This document shows, piece by piece, positions 49,524 through 60,885 of a stretch of DNA of 64,000 bases. The stretch is from Armatimonadota bacterium (GTDB lineage: Bacteria > Armatimonadota > Fimbriimonadia > Fimbriimonadales > Fimbriimonadaceae), in the NCBI GenBank assembly GCA_017303935.1, contig JAFLBD010000001.1, forward strand, positions 868,001 to 932,000, given 5' to 3'. Made by a program: the position numbers and the translations under genes. The notes under the pieces were generated by a model. The model had not been told where the DNA came from, ran no database searches, and saw only the letters and a program-made list of their open reading frames with translations. Within the stretch, counting starts at the first letter, position 1. Each line of letters begins with the position of its first letter.

Positions 49524-50666
49524 ATGAAAAACGCTGCCACCCTGACGCTCACCGTCGCCAGCGCATTCCTTGCTGTGGTGGCTCTTATGGTGAATTCCCC
49601 AGCCCTGTTTTACATGGGGCTGGCTCTGATCGTGACGATTTTGGCGGCGAAATTTCAGGCCAGATACGCAGTCCGAGATTTGCAAATCAGCCGTATGGCA
49701 CCCAGCACCGCGCAGATCGGCGAACCCGTCACCGTAATGTTGGGCATCAGAAGCTTGAGGAAGCTTACGCGCCCCCTATTGCTCGTGCAAGATCAAGTGC
49801 CGAAGCGATTGAAGCGCGATTGGTTGTTCCATCCGATCCCTGTTGCGCCGAGCTATCAACAGGAAGTCGTGGTCAAGTATCAGTTCGTGCCGAAACGTCG
49901 CGGGCAGTTTGCTTGGGACGAAGTGACCATCGTGGGAAGCGACGCTCTCGGCTTGGCGACCAGTACCTTCACATACCAGGCAGATGCCGCGAATCTTAAG
50001 GTTTTCCCTGCCCCCTTACCGTTTGATTTGGATTTGAATCTGAGCGGCGGTTTTGGTTCGGATGAATCTACAGCCCAGCGCAGCGCGGCCAACTCATTGG
50101 ACACCCGTGGAGTTCGAGAATATGTCCGAGGTGATCCTAGAAAGCTGATTCACTGGCGCAGCACGGCGAAAACTGGCGAGCTCAAAGTCAAGGAGTTCGA
50201 TGCTAGAACCAACACTCAAGCCACGATCTTCATCCAAAAGTCTCTTGGCACGGAGGTGATGTTCCAAAACGAGTCATCGCTCGATTTGCTTTGCGGGCAT
50301 GCCGCGTTTTTGATCAGCAAGCTTCTGCCATTAACGAATCAAATCGTTCTCGGCGGCTTTCGCGAGTCGTTGGGCAAGAACTTGAGCACGTACCTAGACG
50401 CCTTATCTGGGATCGCCGCCACCGATACCGAGCCTCTTTCCGAGACGATCAAATCCTCGGGGGCAGGCGGAGAAATCTACATCTTTCTGAGCGTGACGGA
50501 CACAGGATTGCCGCAAGCAATTCGGGCGTTATCGGGTGCCAACTGCACCGTTTTCGTTCTCCCGACTAAGCAATCGGATTCGGCCTATCAGAATCCTGGA
50601 TTCATGGACGAAGTTCAACGCGCAGGCGCTAGGGTGAGGCTACTCCCCGTTCCGGAGGTCAAATGA
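49524..50666 (+). CDS. DUF58 protein (VWA-like partner of MoxR)
   Basis: 380 aa starting on the base after the MoxR stop. Two N-terminal TM segments (ASAFLAVVALMVNSPALFYM, GLALIVTILAA), then the DUF58 domain with the diagnostic GVREYVRGDPRKLIHWRSTA, KTGELKVKEFD (about 190-220) and a vWA-like C-terminal fold. Membrane-bound partner of the MoxR ATPase. Its stop overlaps the transglutaminase start (ATGA). Confidence 0.93.
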   Translation: MKNAATLTLTVASAFLAVVALMVNSPALFYMGLALIVTILAAKFQARYAVRDLQISRMAPSTAQIGEPVTVMLGIRSLRKLTRPLLLVQDQVPKRLKRDWLFHPIPVAPSYQQEVVVKYQFVPKRRGQFAWDEVTIVGSDALGLATSTFTYQADAANLKVFPAPLPFDLDLNLSGGFGSDESTAQRSAANSLDTRGVREYVRGDPRKLIHWRSTAKTGELKVKEFDARTNTQATIFIQKSLGTEVMFQNESSLDLLCGHAAFLISKLLPLTNQIVLGGFRESLGKNLSTYLDALSGIAATDTEPLSETIKSSGAGGEIYIFLSVTDTGLPQAIRALSGANCTVFVLPTKQSDSAYQNPGFMDEVQRAGARVRLLPVPEVK

Positions 50667-52720
50667 AGCGGAATCCATACGCCATTTCGACGCTCGACTA
50701 CATTTTGAGCGCGGTCAGTACGAGTTGCGCTCTCATCGTCGGCGGGCACTCGATTCGAAATCCGCTTGCAGGATATGTCCTCGTCGTTATGAACGTGATC
50801 GGGCACTTCTTGGCACCGAAAATTCGGCAACCGTCCAAGCAGCTCTTCACTTTCAATGCTGATGCTGTTTGGCTAGGCGTGACGAGTTTGTTTTGCGTTT
50901 TCTTAGCGGTTCCGATGAACCGATTGTTGCCAAACGACGGCTATCCCGAGCAACTACTCCAAACCGGAATTCTCTCTTGGGTGATTGCGCTTGGCGCATT
51001 GTTCGCTTGGCGAGATTCGACCCTGTTATTCCTCGCCGTACCAGGAATTGCGCTGTTTGGACTTGTAGGTGCCTATGATACGTTTCAAGCCACTCCGTTG
51101 CTATTCTTCGTGTTTCTAGCTTCGGCTGGCACGCTATTCTCGCGCTCCAACATTCGGCATATGTTGACTCTCGCGGAGCGTGCTGGCGAGCCGGATGTCA
51201 ACAAGCTTCGTGCCTACGCCTGGAAATCTGTCGCGGGCCCGGAGTGGGCATTTGGTTCGGCGGTGATCGTGATTATTCTGAGCGCGCTTGGCGCCCCGAT
51301 TATTCAAACGACGATGCAAGATGTGACCTCGCCGTTTCGAATCAGCATGCGCAATGCAGTCGCCGGAACCCCGACGAGCTCAAATTCTGACCTCAGCGGT
51401 GCGGGATATCGCGTGGGACAGGGCCCAATGGGTAAACCGAGCGATCGCCCGGTGCTTTTGCTGACCGCGAAGAATGTCGAATACTTGCGTTCTGACGCGC
51501 TGTACACCTTCCGTGGGCAGCGGTGGCGCAATCCCAATTTCCAATTCAGCGCGGTACCACAAGCGCGCAATGGCAGCTTCGTCACCAAGAATCTGATCCC
51601 TGAATTGGCGGAGATGAACAAAGCCAAGAGCATTCCATTCATCTTAGAGCCGATCGATGGTGGTGCGAATTCACTGATTTTCCCCGGAGTACCCGAAGAG
51701 TTTAAGTCTGGAGTATTCCGGGCAAACTTACGTTCGGACGGGATGGTGCAAGTCGGATTCGGATTGAACTCTCCAGGCATCACGGCAGGGTTCGTGCGCG
51801 TTCCAGACCTCACCAAAAAGCCAGTACGGTCAGTTCGCCCGGCGCTGTGGTCGGACACGTTTGACGAGTTTAGGATTTCAAGCAGAAGCGTCGAATTCCT
51901 CAAGAACGCCATCGCGGGCAAGATGACCGATTACGAGAAGGCAGAGGCGATTACAGAAGCGGTGGGCAAGCAAATCACTTATAACTTGCAAGCCGGTGCG
52001 GTTGCCGAGAACACGGATCTGGTTGATTCCGTCCTGTTCGACAAGAAGGAAGGCTACTGCGACCTTTTCGCGACCTGTACCGCCTTGCTCGCACGTGCGG
52101 CTGGACTGCATTCCCGGGTTGCGATGGGGTATTTGATTGACCCTCAAAGCATGGATGATGAAGACAAATACATCATCCGCGACCGCCATGCTCACATGTG
52201 GACTGAAATCTATTTTGAAGATTTCGGCTGGGTTCCCTTTGATGCGACTAGCTTCTCATCGGAAGTGCCAGGTAATGGCGTTGGTGAAAGCTGGCGCGAA
52301 GTCGAGCCGCTGTTCAGCCAAGAACGGATCGAGAAAATTGCGAACATCCTTTTGGGGCTAGCTGGAGTGGTGTTGGTGGGTGCCCTGCTCAAAGACACTT
52401 TGGCCAGGAAAATTTGGAAGAAAGTTCGCGTTGAAGGCACCGAAATCTTGGCGCGGCCGTACGTAGATAACGTCCTGTTCGCCATTGCGCAAATCGAGCG
52501 TGCGAGCGATACCCGGCGCAACTTCCCTGAAACGCCACGCGAATATCTCCTCCGTTTGGGCACCGCCTTCCCTACGGTCAAAATTCCTCCGGATTACATC
52601 GATTCGATCGAAGGATTACTGTTCGCTCCGCCGGATGCAGACAGTGCGGATTGGCTAAAATCGTTAGACCAAACGAGATCGATTGTGGAGCAACTTCGCA
52701 TCGCTCTCAAAAACTCATGA
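50663..52720 (+). CDS. Transglutaminase-like membrane protein (TgpA-type)
   Basis: 685 aa. Five to six N-terminal TM helices, a central extracytoplasmic domain, then the transglutaminase core with KKEGYCDLFATCTALLARAA (catalytic Cys about 460), DRHAHMWTEIYFEDFGWVPF (His about 500) and DATSFS (Asp about 520), followed by a last TM (ILLGLAGVVLVGALL) and a C-terminal DUF4129-like cytosolic part. With MoxR and DUF58 it forms the common three-gene module. Its stop overlaps holA's start (ATGA). Confidence 0.92.
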   Translation: MKRNPYAISTLDYILSAVSTSCALIVGGHSIRNPLAGYVLVVMNVIGHFLAPKIRQPSKQLFTFNADAVWLGVTSLFCVFLAVPMNRLLPNDGYPEQLLQTGILSWVIALGALFAWRDSTLLFLAVPGIALFGLVGAYDTFQATPLLFFVFLASAGTLFSRSNIRHMLTLAERAGEPDVNKLRAYAWKSVAGPEWAFGSAVIVIILSALGAPIIQTTMQDVTSPFRISMRNAVAGTPTSSNSDLSGAGYRVGQGPMGKPSDRPVLLLTAKNVEYLRSDALYTFRGQRWRNPNFQFSAVPQARNGSFVTKNLIPELAEMNKAKSIPFILEPIDGGANSLIFPGVPEEFKSGVFRANLRSDGMVQVGFGLNSPGITAGFVRVPDLTKKPVRSVRPALWSDTFDEFRISSRSVEFLKNAIAGKMTDYEKAEAITEAVGKQITYNLQAGAVAENTDLVDSVLFDKKEGYCDLFATCTALLARAAGLHSRVAMGYLIDPQSMDDEDKYIIRDRHAHMWTEIYFEDFGWVPFDATSFSSEVPGNGVGESWREVEPLFSQERIEKIANILLGLAGVVLVGALLKDTLARKIWKKVRVEGTEILARPYVDNVLFAIAQIERASDTRRNFPETPREYLLRLGTAFPTVKIPPDYIDSIEGLLFAPPDADSADWLKSLDQTRSIVEQLRIALKNS

Positions 52721-53787
52721 GTTTTGATCTTCAAAAGGCGATTTCGGCTCCGGTCGTTCTAATTTACGGTTCAGAGGACTACCTCCGGCGCGAGGCTTTG
52801 GCACTAATATCAGAAGCTGCCGAACTCGGCCCAGACGACTTCGACTGTGAAGTCGTCACAGGCGCACAGATGCCCGTCCAAGAATGGCTGGGATTGGCTT
52901 CGACGGTCCCGTTCCTGGCGACGAAGCGCACCGTGATCGTCAAGGACGCGCTTTCAGCGGACCTGTCTTCATTCTCAAAAGACAAGAATCCGCTCACGGG
53001 AATCTCGGAATTCAGCCGAATCATTCTCGTCGCTCAAGAGGACGCAGGATCAACGGGAAGTGACCGCGGGCGAAAGGCTAAATCGAACCTGACTCTGTGG
53101 CAAAACTGGGTCAAGCAAGCTAAGGGCATCCTGATACCCTGCGAGGTTGACGAAAAGGACCTGATCAAGCTCATCCGGTCTCAGGCGAATCAACGCGGAT
53201 TCAGCATGAGCATTTCGGCATCAGAGATGCTCATCGAAATGTGTGGTTCGAACTACAGTAAGGCGTTGAGCGAACTTGATAAGCTAGTGTTCTACTGCAC
53301 CGAGAGTAAGGAGATTCGCGAATCCGATGTTCAATTGGTTGTCTCAGCCAGCCGCGAATGGAATATCTGGACGCTGATGAACGCGATCCGTGACAAGAAG
53401 ATATCCGAAGCACTCAAGCAACTGCGAATCTTGATTGGTAGCAACAAGAAGCTCGAAGACACTGCAATTTCCCAACTCCTGCCCGCGTTCAGCAGGCACT
53501 TTCGACTGCTCTACCAAGCTCGGTATTGCCTTGATCACCACATCGACCCGATGCGAGTACCGGATAATGTGAGCGCTTTGATGCCCGAAAAGAACAGCTT
53601 GGCCGATCAAAAAGAGATGGTAGCGAAGCGCATTGTCGCCCAAGCGCGAACATTGCGAATGGACCAGATTACGAATTGTTTGGAAGAAGTCGCGCGCGCC
53701 GATGCACGCCTAAAAGGATGCGAACCAAGCGCGTCTAGCCTAGATACTCTAGAACAGCTGCTCTTTCGAATCTCGGTTCGAATCTGA
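52717..53787 (+). CDS. holA: DNA polymerase III delta subunit HolA
   Basis: 356 aa from the ATG at 52717 (ATGA overlap; the frame extends upstream to 52651 but within the previous gene). Typical features: VVLIYGSEDYLRREALALIS at the start, VQEWLGLASTVPFLATKRTV, KNPLTGIS..., and the C-terminal domain with VSASREWNIWTLMNAIRDKK, SQLLPAFSRHFRLLYQARYC and LEEVARADARLKG near the end. HolA opens the beta clamp in the clamp loader. A terminator follows immediately. Confidence 0.92.
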   Translation: MSFDLQKAISAPVVLIYGSEDYLRREALALISEAAELGPDDFDCEVVTGAQMPVQEWLGLASTVPFLATKRTVIVKDALSADLSSFSKDKNPLTGISEFSRIILVAQEDAGSTGSDRGRKAKSNLTLWQNWVKQAKGILIPCEVDEKDLIKLIRSQANQRGFSMSISASEMLIEMCGSNYSKALSELDKLVFYCTESKEIRESDVQLVVSASREWNIWTLMNAIRDKKISEALKQLRILIGSNKKLEDTAISQLLPAFSRHFRLLYQARYCLDHHIDPMRVPDNVSALMPEKNSLADQKEMVAKRIVAQARTLRMDQITNCLEEVARADARLKGCEPSASSLDTLEQLLFRISVRI

Positions 53788-53792
53788 GATAC

Positions 53793-53824
53793 AAAAAGCC
53801 CTTGATGAATCACCAAGGGCTTTC
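53793..53824. terminator. Bidirectional intrinsic terminator between holA and rplI
   Basis: AAAAAGCCCTTG-ATGAATCAC-CAAGGGCTTT: perfect stem flanked by A and T runs in the 54-bp convergent gap. Confidence 0.9.
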
Positions 53825-53841
53825 AAATTGACTAACAGGAA

Positions 53842-54381
53842 TTAGGCTTCGACAGCTTCTGCTTCTGGTTCGCTGGCTTCAGGAGCCTCTTCTGCGACCG
53901 GAGCGGCAGCTTCAACATCCAATTCAGGGTGAGCAGGGTCGAACACTTGAACGGTGATGTGAGCGTCCACGTCTCGGTGAAGATCAACCATAACAGCGTG
54001 CTTGCCGATTCGCTTGATTGGCTCGATGAGGCAGACATCCTTCTTTTCGACATCGACGCCAAGTTCCTTCTTGATGGCATCAGCGACATCTTGCGAGGTG
54101 ATCGCACCAAACAGCTTGCCGAGATCTCGACCAACCTTTCCTTCGATCTTGATCAATTGACCATCGATCTTGGCCTTGGTTGCTTCGGCAGAAGCCTTGG
54201 TTTCGGCGAGCTTAGCTGCCATTCGCTCATTCTTTCGATCCAAGGTCTTAAGTTGACCGCGATCAGCAAAAATGGCCAGTCCCTTTGGGAACAGATAATT
54301 TCGGGCATAGCCGTCTTTGACGGTAACCACCTGACCGGTCTTGCCGAGCTTTGGCACGGTTTGGTTCAGAATGACTTTCAT
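53842..54381 (-). CDS. rplI: 50S ribosomal protein L9 with acidic C-terminal extension
   Basis: 179 aa from the ATG at 54381, which gives the canonical opening MKVILNQTVPKLGKTGQVVT and VKDGYARNYLFPKGLA. The long central helix (KNERMAAKLAETKASAEATK) and the C-domain (KLFGAITSQDVADAIKKELG, VDLHRDVDAHITVQV) are complete. About 30 residues beyond the usual end are Ala/Glu/Pro-rich (VAEEAPEASEPEAEAVEA), a low-complexity extension. Not beside rpsF/rpsR/ssb, where it is usually found; here it follows the MlaD gene by 19 bp. Confidence 0.96.
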   Translation of the reverse strand: MKVILNQTVPKLGKTGQVVTVKDGYARNYLFPKGLAIFADRGQLKTLDRKNERMAAKLAETKASAEATKAKIDGQLIKIEGKVGRDLGKLFGAITSQDVADAIKKELGVDVEKKDVCLIEPIKRIGKHAVMVDLHRDVDAHITVQVFDPAHPELDVEAAAPVAEEAPEASEPEAEAVEA

Positions 54382-54400
54382 GGTGTTGTAAATTCCTTTT

Positions 54401-55813
54401 TCAGCGCCGGATACCGATTCCGATAGATGGCGCAGCTCGATTAAATATCCTTTCGACACCGATCCAACCAGTCATATCTTTATTGAGGCTGAAACTTGCC
54501 CTCAAATCCAATCTCGGTTTATTGACATCAAAAAGGTCGCCCCGAATAATCGAACCGGGCGCGAGTGAATACTTTACCCCAAGTCCAGGCTTAGATGCAT
54601 ACACTCCATACCGGATTTCTGTACGACTATTGGATGGGCGTCCAACTTGCGCAATCAACTTGTTACCTTCAAAGGCGTCGTAAATTCCCAAATAGAGGTT
54701 TTCGCCCTTCATTGGCAGGTTAGCTTCAAAGTCAGTGCGGAACCGACCGGGAGAGGTTTCACGAGTGACCGTGGTCTCGTACCCCATTCCCTTGCCTAGC
54801 CCGCTGCTTTGCCCGATGCCTGCGACCGAACCCAACGTCTTGTCAAATTTTTGAAGGACGCCACTGAGTTCATCGGCCAGCTTGCTCGCCTTCTCTGCGA
54901 TTTCGATCGCCTTTTCGCTCAAAGTGATGCCGTTCTTGGTCATCACTTCGGCATTGTTCGCGATTCTAGTCCCGGTTTCGGTCATCGTCGCCGTATTTGC
55001 GAGAATGTCCTTCATCGGCTTTTGAAGCTCAGGATCATTCACGGTCTTCTTGAGATCGTTGATCAGTGCAGTCGAGGCCATCATGGTCGAGTTCATCTCA
55101 TCCATGATCCGATTGATTTTGCCTTCCATTTCTCCGCTACTCGCGACCTTGGCGATCACAGCAGTTGCTTGAGAAAGGTCGGCCATCATCATGTTTGCCT
55201 TCAGCAACGTGCTTCGGAGTGATGCCTGGTTTTGGGTCACAACACTGCTGAGATTTGCGGCGAGGGCACCGAACTCCGCGGCGGTTTTGTTGCTGGTTAC
55301 CAGGAGGTTCTGTACATCGCTCTTGAGCTTTTGGTCTTCCAGAAGAGCTTGGGTGGCCTTCAAGGTGGCCGTCAGCGCTTTGATCGTTTCGCCGCTCTCT
55401 GGTGCCATCGATTCCAGCGGGCTGGTCATCTTTCCGGGAAGAACGGAGCCAACTTCGAGCGGCTGTGCTGAAGTCGTCACTGGAGGCTTGAGCAAAATCG
55501 GTCGATCACCGATACCGATTAAGCTATTAGGAATCTCTGCGATCGTGCCTTTGGGTAGCTCGATCCCTTTTTTGATCTCGAATGAAACTACGGCCTCACT
55601 CGCTCCAGCGAGTTGCACTTTGACAACCTGCCCGACGTTAACGCCCGAAAGCATCACAGGTGCGCCAGAGACCACCCCACCCGCATCGACAAACTTCGCC
55701 GAGTAGCCATCTTTGGACTCAGCAAAAATAGATCTGCCCAGCACGGCGTAGGCTCCGAGAACACACCCGGTGAAGCCAACAACCAACGCTCCTACTTTCC
55801 ACGCGCTTTGCAT
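54401..55813 (-). CDS. MlaD/Mce-family lipid transport protein
   Basis: 470 aa. N-terminal TM (VGALVVGFTGCVLGAYAVLG) and one MlaD domain (YSAKFVDAGGVVSGAPVMLS, GVNVGQVVKVQL, PNSLIGIGDRPILLKPP, about 38-120), then a long predicted helical/coiled region (150-340) and a C-terminal beta-rich part with GMGYETTVTRETSPGRFRTD and YGVYASKPGLGVKYSLAPGS like an outer-membrane barrel. This resembles the MCE proteins that span the envelope to shuttle phospholipids. No mlaE/mlaF partners are adjacent in the window. Confidence 0.85.
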   Translation of the reverse strand: MQSAWKVGALVVGFTGCVLGAYAVLGRSIFAESKDGYSAKFVDAGGVVSGAPVMLSGVNVGQVVKVQLAGASEAVVSFEIKKGIELPKGTIAEIPNSLIGIGDRPILLKPPVTTSAQPLEVGSVLPGKMTSPLESMAPESGETIKALTATLKATQALLEDQKLKSDVQNLLVTSNKTAAEFGALAANLSSVVTQNQASLRSTLLKANMMMADLSQATAVIAKVASSGEMEGKINRIMDEMNSTMMASTALINDLKKTVNDPELQKPMKDILANTATMTETGTRIANNAEVMTKNGITLSEKAIEIAEKASKLADELSGVLQKFDKTLGSVAGIGQSSGLGKGMGYETTVTRETSPGRFRTDFEANLPMKGENLYLGIYDAFEGNKLIAQVGRPSNSRTEIRYGVYASKPGLGVKYSLAPGSIIRGDLFDVNKPRLDLRASFSLNKDMTGWIGVERIFNRAAPSIGIGIRR

Positions 55814-56063
55814 CTTGTCGTTTCAGACGATCCGGCAAGAGATTTCGTACGACGCAACCGCATTAAAAGGTCAAGAACGTGCTGGAAAAGACCGATAGTC
55901 CCGGTAACGGCATCAAAAAAATCCGAATGGTAGACTTCAACTGGTAGATTCGCTGGGAGTTTTGAAATCGGCAATAGTCCTATTTCGTAGAACACTCCAT
56001 GAACTCTCAGTGGTCTATATGGATGGGAACCCCTTTGGGGCAGCAGGAGGCTGAATAAACTAT

Positions 56064-58589
<2,526 letters not shown>

Positions 58590-58610
58590 CTCTTCCCTTC
58601 TGTGAATCGA

Positions 58611-58648
58611 AAGAAGAGTCTGGGGCAAGTCCCAGACTCTTCTTTTTT
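58611..58648 (+). terminator. Intrinsic terminator after clpC
   Basis: AAGAAGAGTCTGGG-GCAAG-TCCCAGACTCTTCTTTTTT: an 11-bp or longer perfect stem followed by a T-run, 22 nt after the stop. Confidence 0.92.
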
Positions 58649-58675
58649 GCCCTAAATGGCATAATGCACCATAGG

Positions 58676-59857
58676 ATGAGCCTGAAAATCGCCATATTCC
58701 AACCAGAGCCCGATGGGCATCACTTGGTCTATGTGCGGTACATCCTCGGCCCACTGCTTGCGGCTGGCCACACGGTTACTTTGGTCACCACCGATCGAGT
58801 GATTGAGAGCGTGGCCTTCGAAATGATAAAAGAAAGATTCGAAGGTCAGTTCTCCATCGTGAAAATGGAGGATGTCCCGACACCTGAATCTGCGGGCATT
58901 CGCGAAAAGCTCAGGGGCCAGTTTGGTCGCTGGAAGGCTTATAACAAGGCTTATCTTTCGTTACCGAAGCAAGATGCAATCTTCATGGTCAACTTGGACC
59001 GTGCAGATCACGCGATGGCGGTCAAGGGCTCACCATTTGGTCCCTCTCCCTACACTGGTTTCTTGTTTGGGCGGCACTTTCACCTTGCGGGAGGCGCACG
59101 CAACGCAATTGAGAAGATCTCGTTCCAGAGGCTCTTAAAGATTCCTAGCCTCAAATCGATCTTGGTCGTCGATCCTGAGTTCGCAGAATCACAGAAAGGG
59201 TCAATCGTCAGGTTCATCCCAGACGCGGCTTATATCGAGTTCGTAGATACCGAGCGATCACTACGGCGAGAGCTTGGAATTCAGCCTGAACAGCGTGTTT
59301 GCCTGATGTTCGGATCATTGACTCCACGAAAGGGAGTTGCAGAATTTCTGTCCGCGTTGGATTCGCCCGAGTGCCACCAAGATGTCGTTGGGTTGCTCGT
59401 CGGCAAGCAAGACGATGACGTTCAAAAATTGCTGCGCGAGAATCGGGCAACGCGACTAATCGAATCCGACCGGCTTTTCGTCTTGCCTGGATTTGCAGAC
59501 AATGAAGTCCAATCGATGGCATTTACAGAATGCGATTGCGTCTGGGCGGGGTACATCGACTGGTTGGGTGGCAGCGGAGTCCTGGTCCAGGCAGCTGCGT
59601 CAGGAAAGCCCATTCTCGCGAACAAAGACGGTCATGTCGGGAAGGAAGTCCTCCAAAACGGTCTTGGCTTGGCAGTGGATATCCTCAATCCTGAAATGAC
59701 CTCGCAAGCGTTGAACCAGTTGACCTCGCAAGCGTTGAACCAGTTGACATCGAAGGCGGAACAATACAAGGATGCTGGTTTGGCTTATGCGAAGGATCGT
59801 ACGATTGAAACCTTTGCCAAAAGCGTCGTAGAATCCATTGAAGGGTGCGCCCAATGA
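58676..59857 (+). CDS. Glycosyltransferase (GT-B, family 4-like), coupled to hrcA
   Basis: 393 aa. N-terminal Rossmann part (LKIAIFQPEPDGHHLVYVRY, ILGPLLAAGHTVTLVTTDR) and C-terminal donor domain (CLMFGSLTPRKGVAEFLSAL, RLFVLPGFADNEVQSMAFTE, CDCVWAGYIDWLGGSGVLVQ, AAASGKPILANKDG), the GT4 pattern with G-S-G-V-L-V-Q-A-A-A-S-G-K-P. Start 58676 (ATG); an ATG at 58664 is possible. Near the C-terminus there is an exact 24-bp tandem duplication encoding TSQALNQL twice. Its stop overlaps hrcA's start (ATGA). Why a glycosyltransferase is coupled to the heat-shock repressor is unclear. Confidence 0.85.
   Translation: MSLKIAIFQPEPDGHHLVYVRYILGPLLAAGHTVTLVTTDRVIESVAFEMIKERFEGQFSIVKMEDVPTPESAGIREKLRGQFGRWKAYNKAYLSLPKQDAIFMVNLDRADHAMAVKGSPFGPSPYTGFLFGRHFHLAGGARNAIEKISFQRLLKIPSLKSILVVDPEFAESQKGSIVRFIPDAAYIEFVDTERSLRRELGIQPEQRVCLMFGSLTPRKGVAEFLSALDSPECHQDVVGLLVGKQDDDVQKLLRENRATRLIESDRLFVLPGFADNEVQSMAFTECDCVWAGYIDWLGGSGVLVQAAASGKPILANKDGHVGKEVLQNGLGLAVDILNPEMTSQALNQLTSQALNQLTSKAEQYKDAGLAYAKDRTIETFAKSVVESIEGCAQ
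59697..59744 (+). repeat. Exact 24-bp tandem duplication within the glycosyltransferase gene
   Basis: TGACCTCGCAAGCGTTGAACCAGT-type unit at 59697-59720 and again at 59721-59744, followed by a partial third copy (TGACATCGAAGGCG). The frame is kept (8 residues each), near the C-terminus. Confidence 0.9.
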
Positions 59858-60885
59858 GTGAACTGGATCCAAGAAAGAGAATTATCTTGAAGGCGGTGAT
59901 TGTCGAGTACGTCGCCGAGGGAGAGCCAGTAGGCTCCGAACTGATTGCGACCAAATACGATCTTGGCGTGCGTGGCGCGACCGTTCGAAACGAGCTCGCC
60001 GAAATGAGTGAGATGGGATTGCTGGAGCAGCCTCACACGAGTGCCGGACGAATCCCAAGCGATTCTGGATACCGCTACTTTGTTGACCATATGGTTAACC
60101 CTGGCGCACCTGAAGAGGGCGAGCAATCTAGGATCGATCAGACCACACAGAAGGCTGAAATTCTCCGCGATCTCCTGCAAGACACCACTAAGCTACTGAG
60201 CCGGATGACGCACCAGCTCAGCGCAGCAAAACTCAGTACCGTCAGCAAGCAAGTCATCCGCAATGCCGTGGTGACCGCTCTTGGCGAACGAAGCGCGCTC
60301 TTGGTTGTTGTTCTCGGTAATGGCGATGTAGCAAACCGTCCACTCGAGATTCCAAAAGAAGTGACTCTGGCCGACTTTGGTGAACTCAACGATTGGCTGA
60401 CCCGAGTCGTTGTGAATCAAACTCTGGGTGAGGTGAATAAGCTCAAATCGAGCTCTATAGGCAGGCCAGGAGCGATTGAAGAGCTTGCCGCGAATACCAT
60501 CGCAGGGCTGAAGGCAATCAACAAGGATCGCTCTAGCGGTCAGCTATTCGTGGAAGGCGAAGAGTATGTGCTCGCGGCGCCCGAAGTTCAGCGCGACGCA
60601 ATGAATCTTTCCAATGTCTTGCAGAGCATTGAAGACGACACACTCCTGGCACAAGCGATAGACAACCAAAGCAGCGAGCCGTTGTACATCACGATTGGCA
60701 AAGAGAATTTGACTCCTGGGCTTCACTCGCTTAGCATCTTACGCCACAGCTTTACGATCGGCGATGAGCACGCAGGAACCATCGCATTGGTGGGGCCGAC
60801 ACGCACCGAGTACGAAAAGAATATCGCCCTGCTCAAATTCACGAGCAAGGCGATTAGTGATTCGATTGAGAAGTTGTTGCGTTAG
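59854..60885 (+). CDS. hrcA: Heat-inducible transcription repressor HrcA
   Basis: 343 aa from the ATG at 59854 (overlaps the previous stop as ATGA). N-terminal winged helix: RKRIILKAVIVEYVAEGEPV, GSELIATKYDLGVRGATVRN, ELAEMSEMGLLEQPHTSAGR, IPSDSGYRYFVD, the canonical HrcA opening. C-terminal GAF-like domain includes NVLQSIEDDTLLAQAID, TIGKENLTPGLHSLSILRHS and GTIALVGPTRTEYEKNIALL. HrcA represses groE/dnaK-type operons through CIRCE. The usual grpE-dnaK-dnaJ partners do not follow. Confidence 0.95.
   Translation: MSELDPRKRIILKAVIVEYVAEGEPVGSELIATKYDLGVRGATVRNELAEMSEMGLLEQPHTSAGRIPSDSGYRYFVDHMVNPGAPEEGEQSRIDQTTQKAEILRDLLQDTTKLLSRMTHQLSAAKLSTVSKQVIRNAVVTALGERSALLVVVLGNGDVANRPLEIPKEVTLADFGELNDWLTRVVVNQTLGEVNKLKSSSIGRPGAIEELAANTIAGLKAINKDRSSGQLFVEGEEYVLAAPEVQRDAMNLSNVLQSIEDDTLLAQAIDNQSSEPLYITIGKENLTPGLHSLSILRHSFTIGDEHAGTIALVGPTRTEYEKNIALLKFTSKAISDSIEKLLR

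Noticed and set aside
55792-55995. 67-codon minus frame before the MlaD gene
   Set aside because: GTG start without a convincing ribosome site, no family features, overlaps the MlaD start; probably leader DNA. A real small gene cannot be excluded.
55996-56063. CIRCE operator upstream of clpC
   Set aside because: The presence of hrcA nearby prompted a look, but no TTAGCACTC-N9-GAGTGCTAA-like sequence is present; ACTC/CTCA fragments do not pair.
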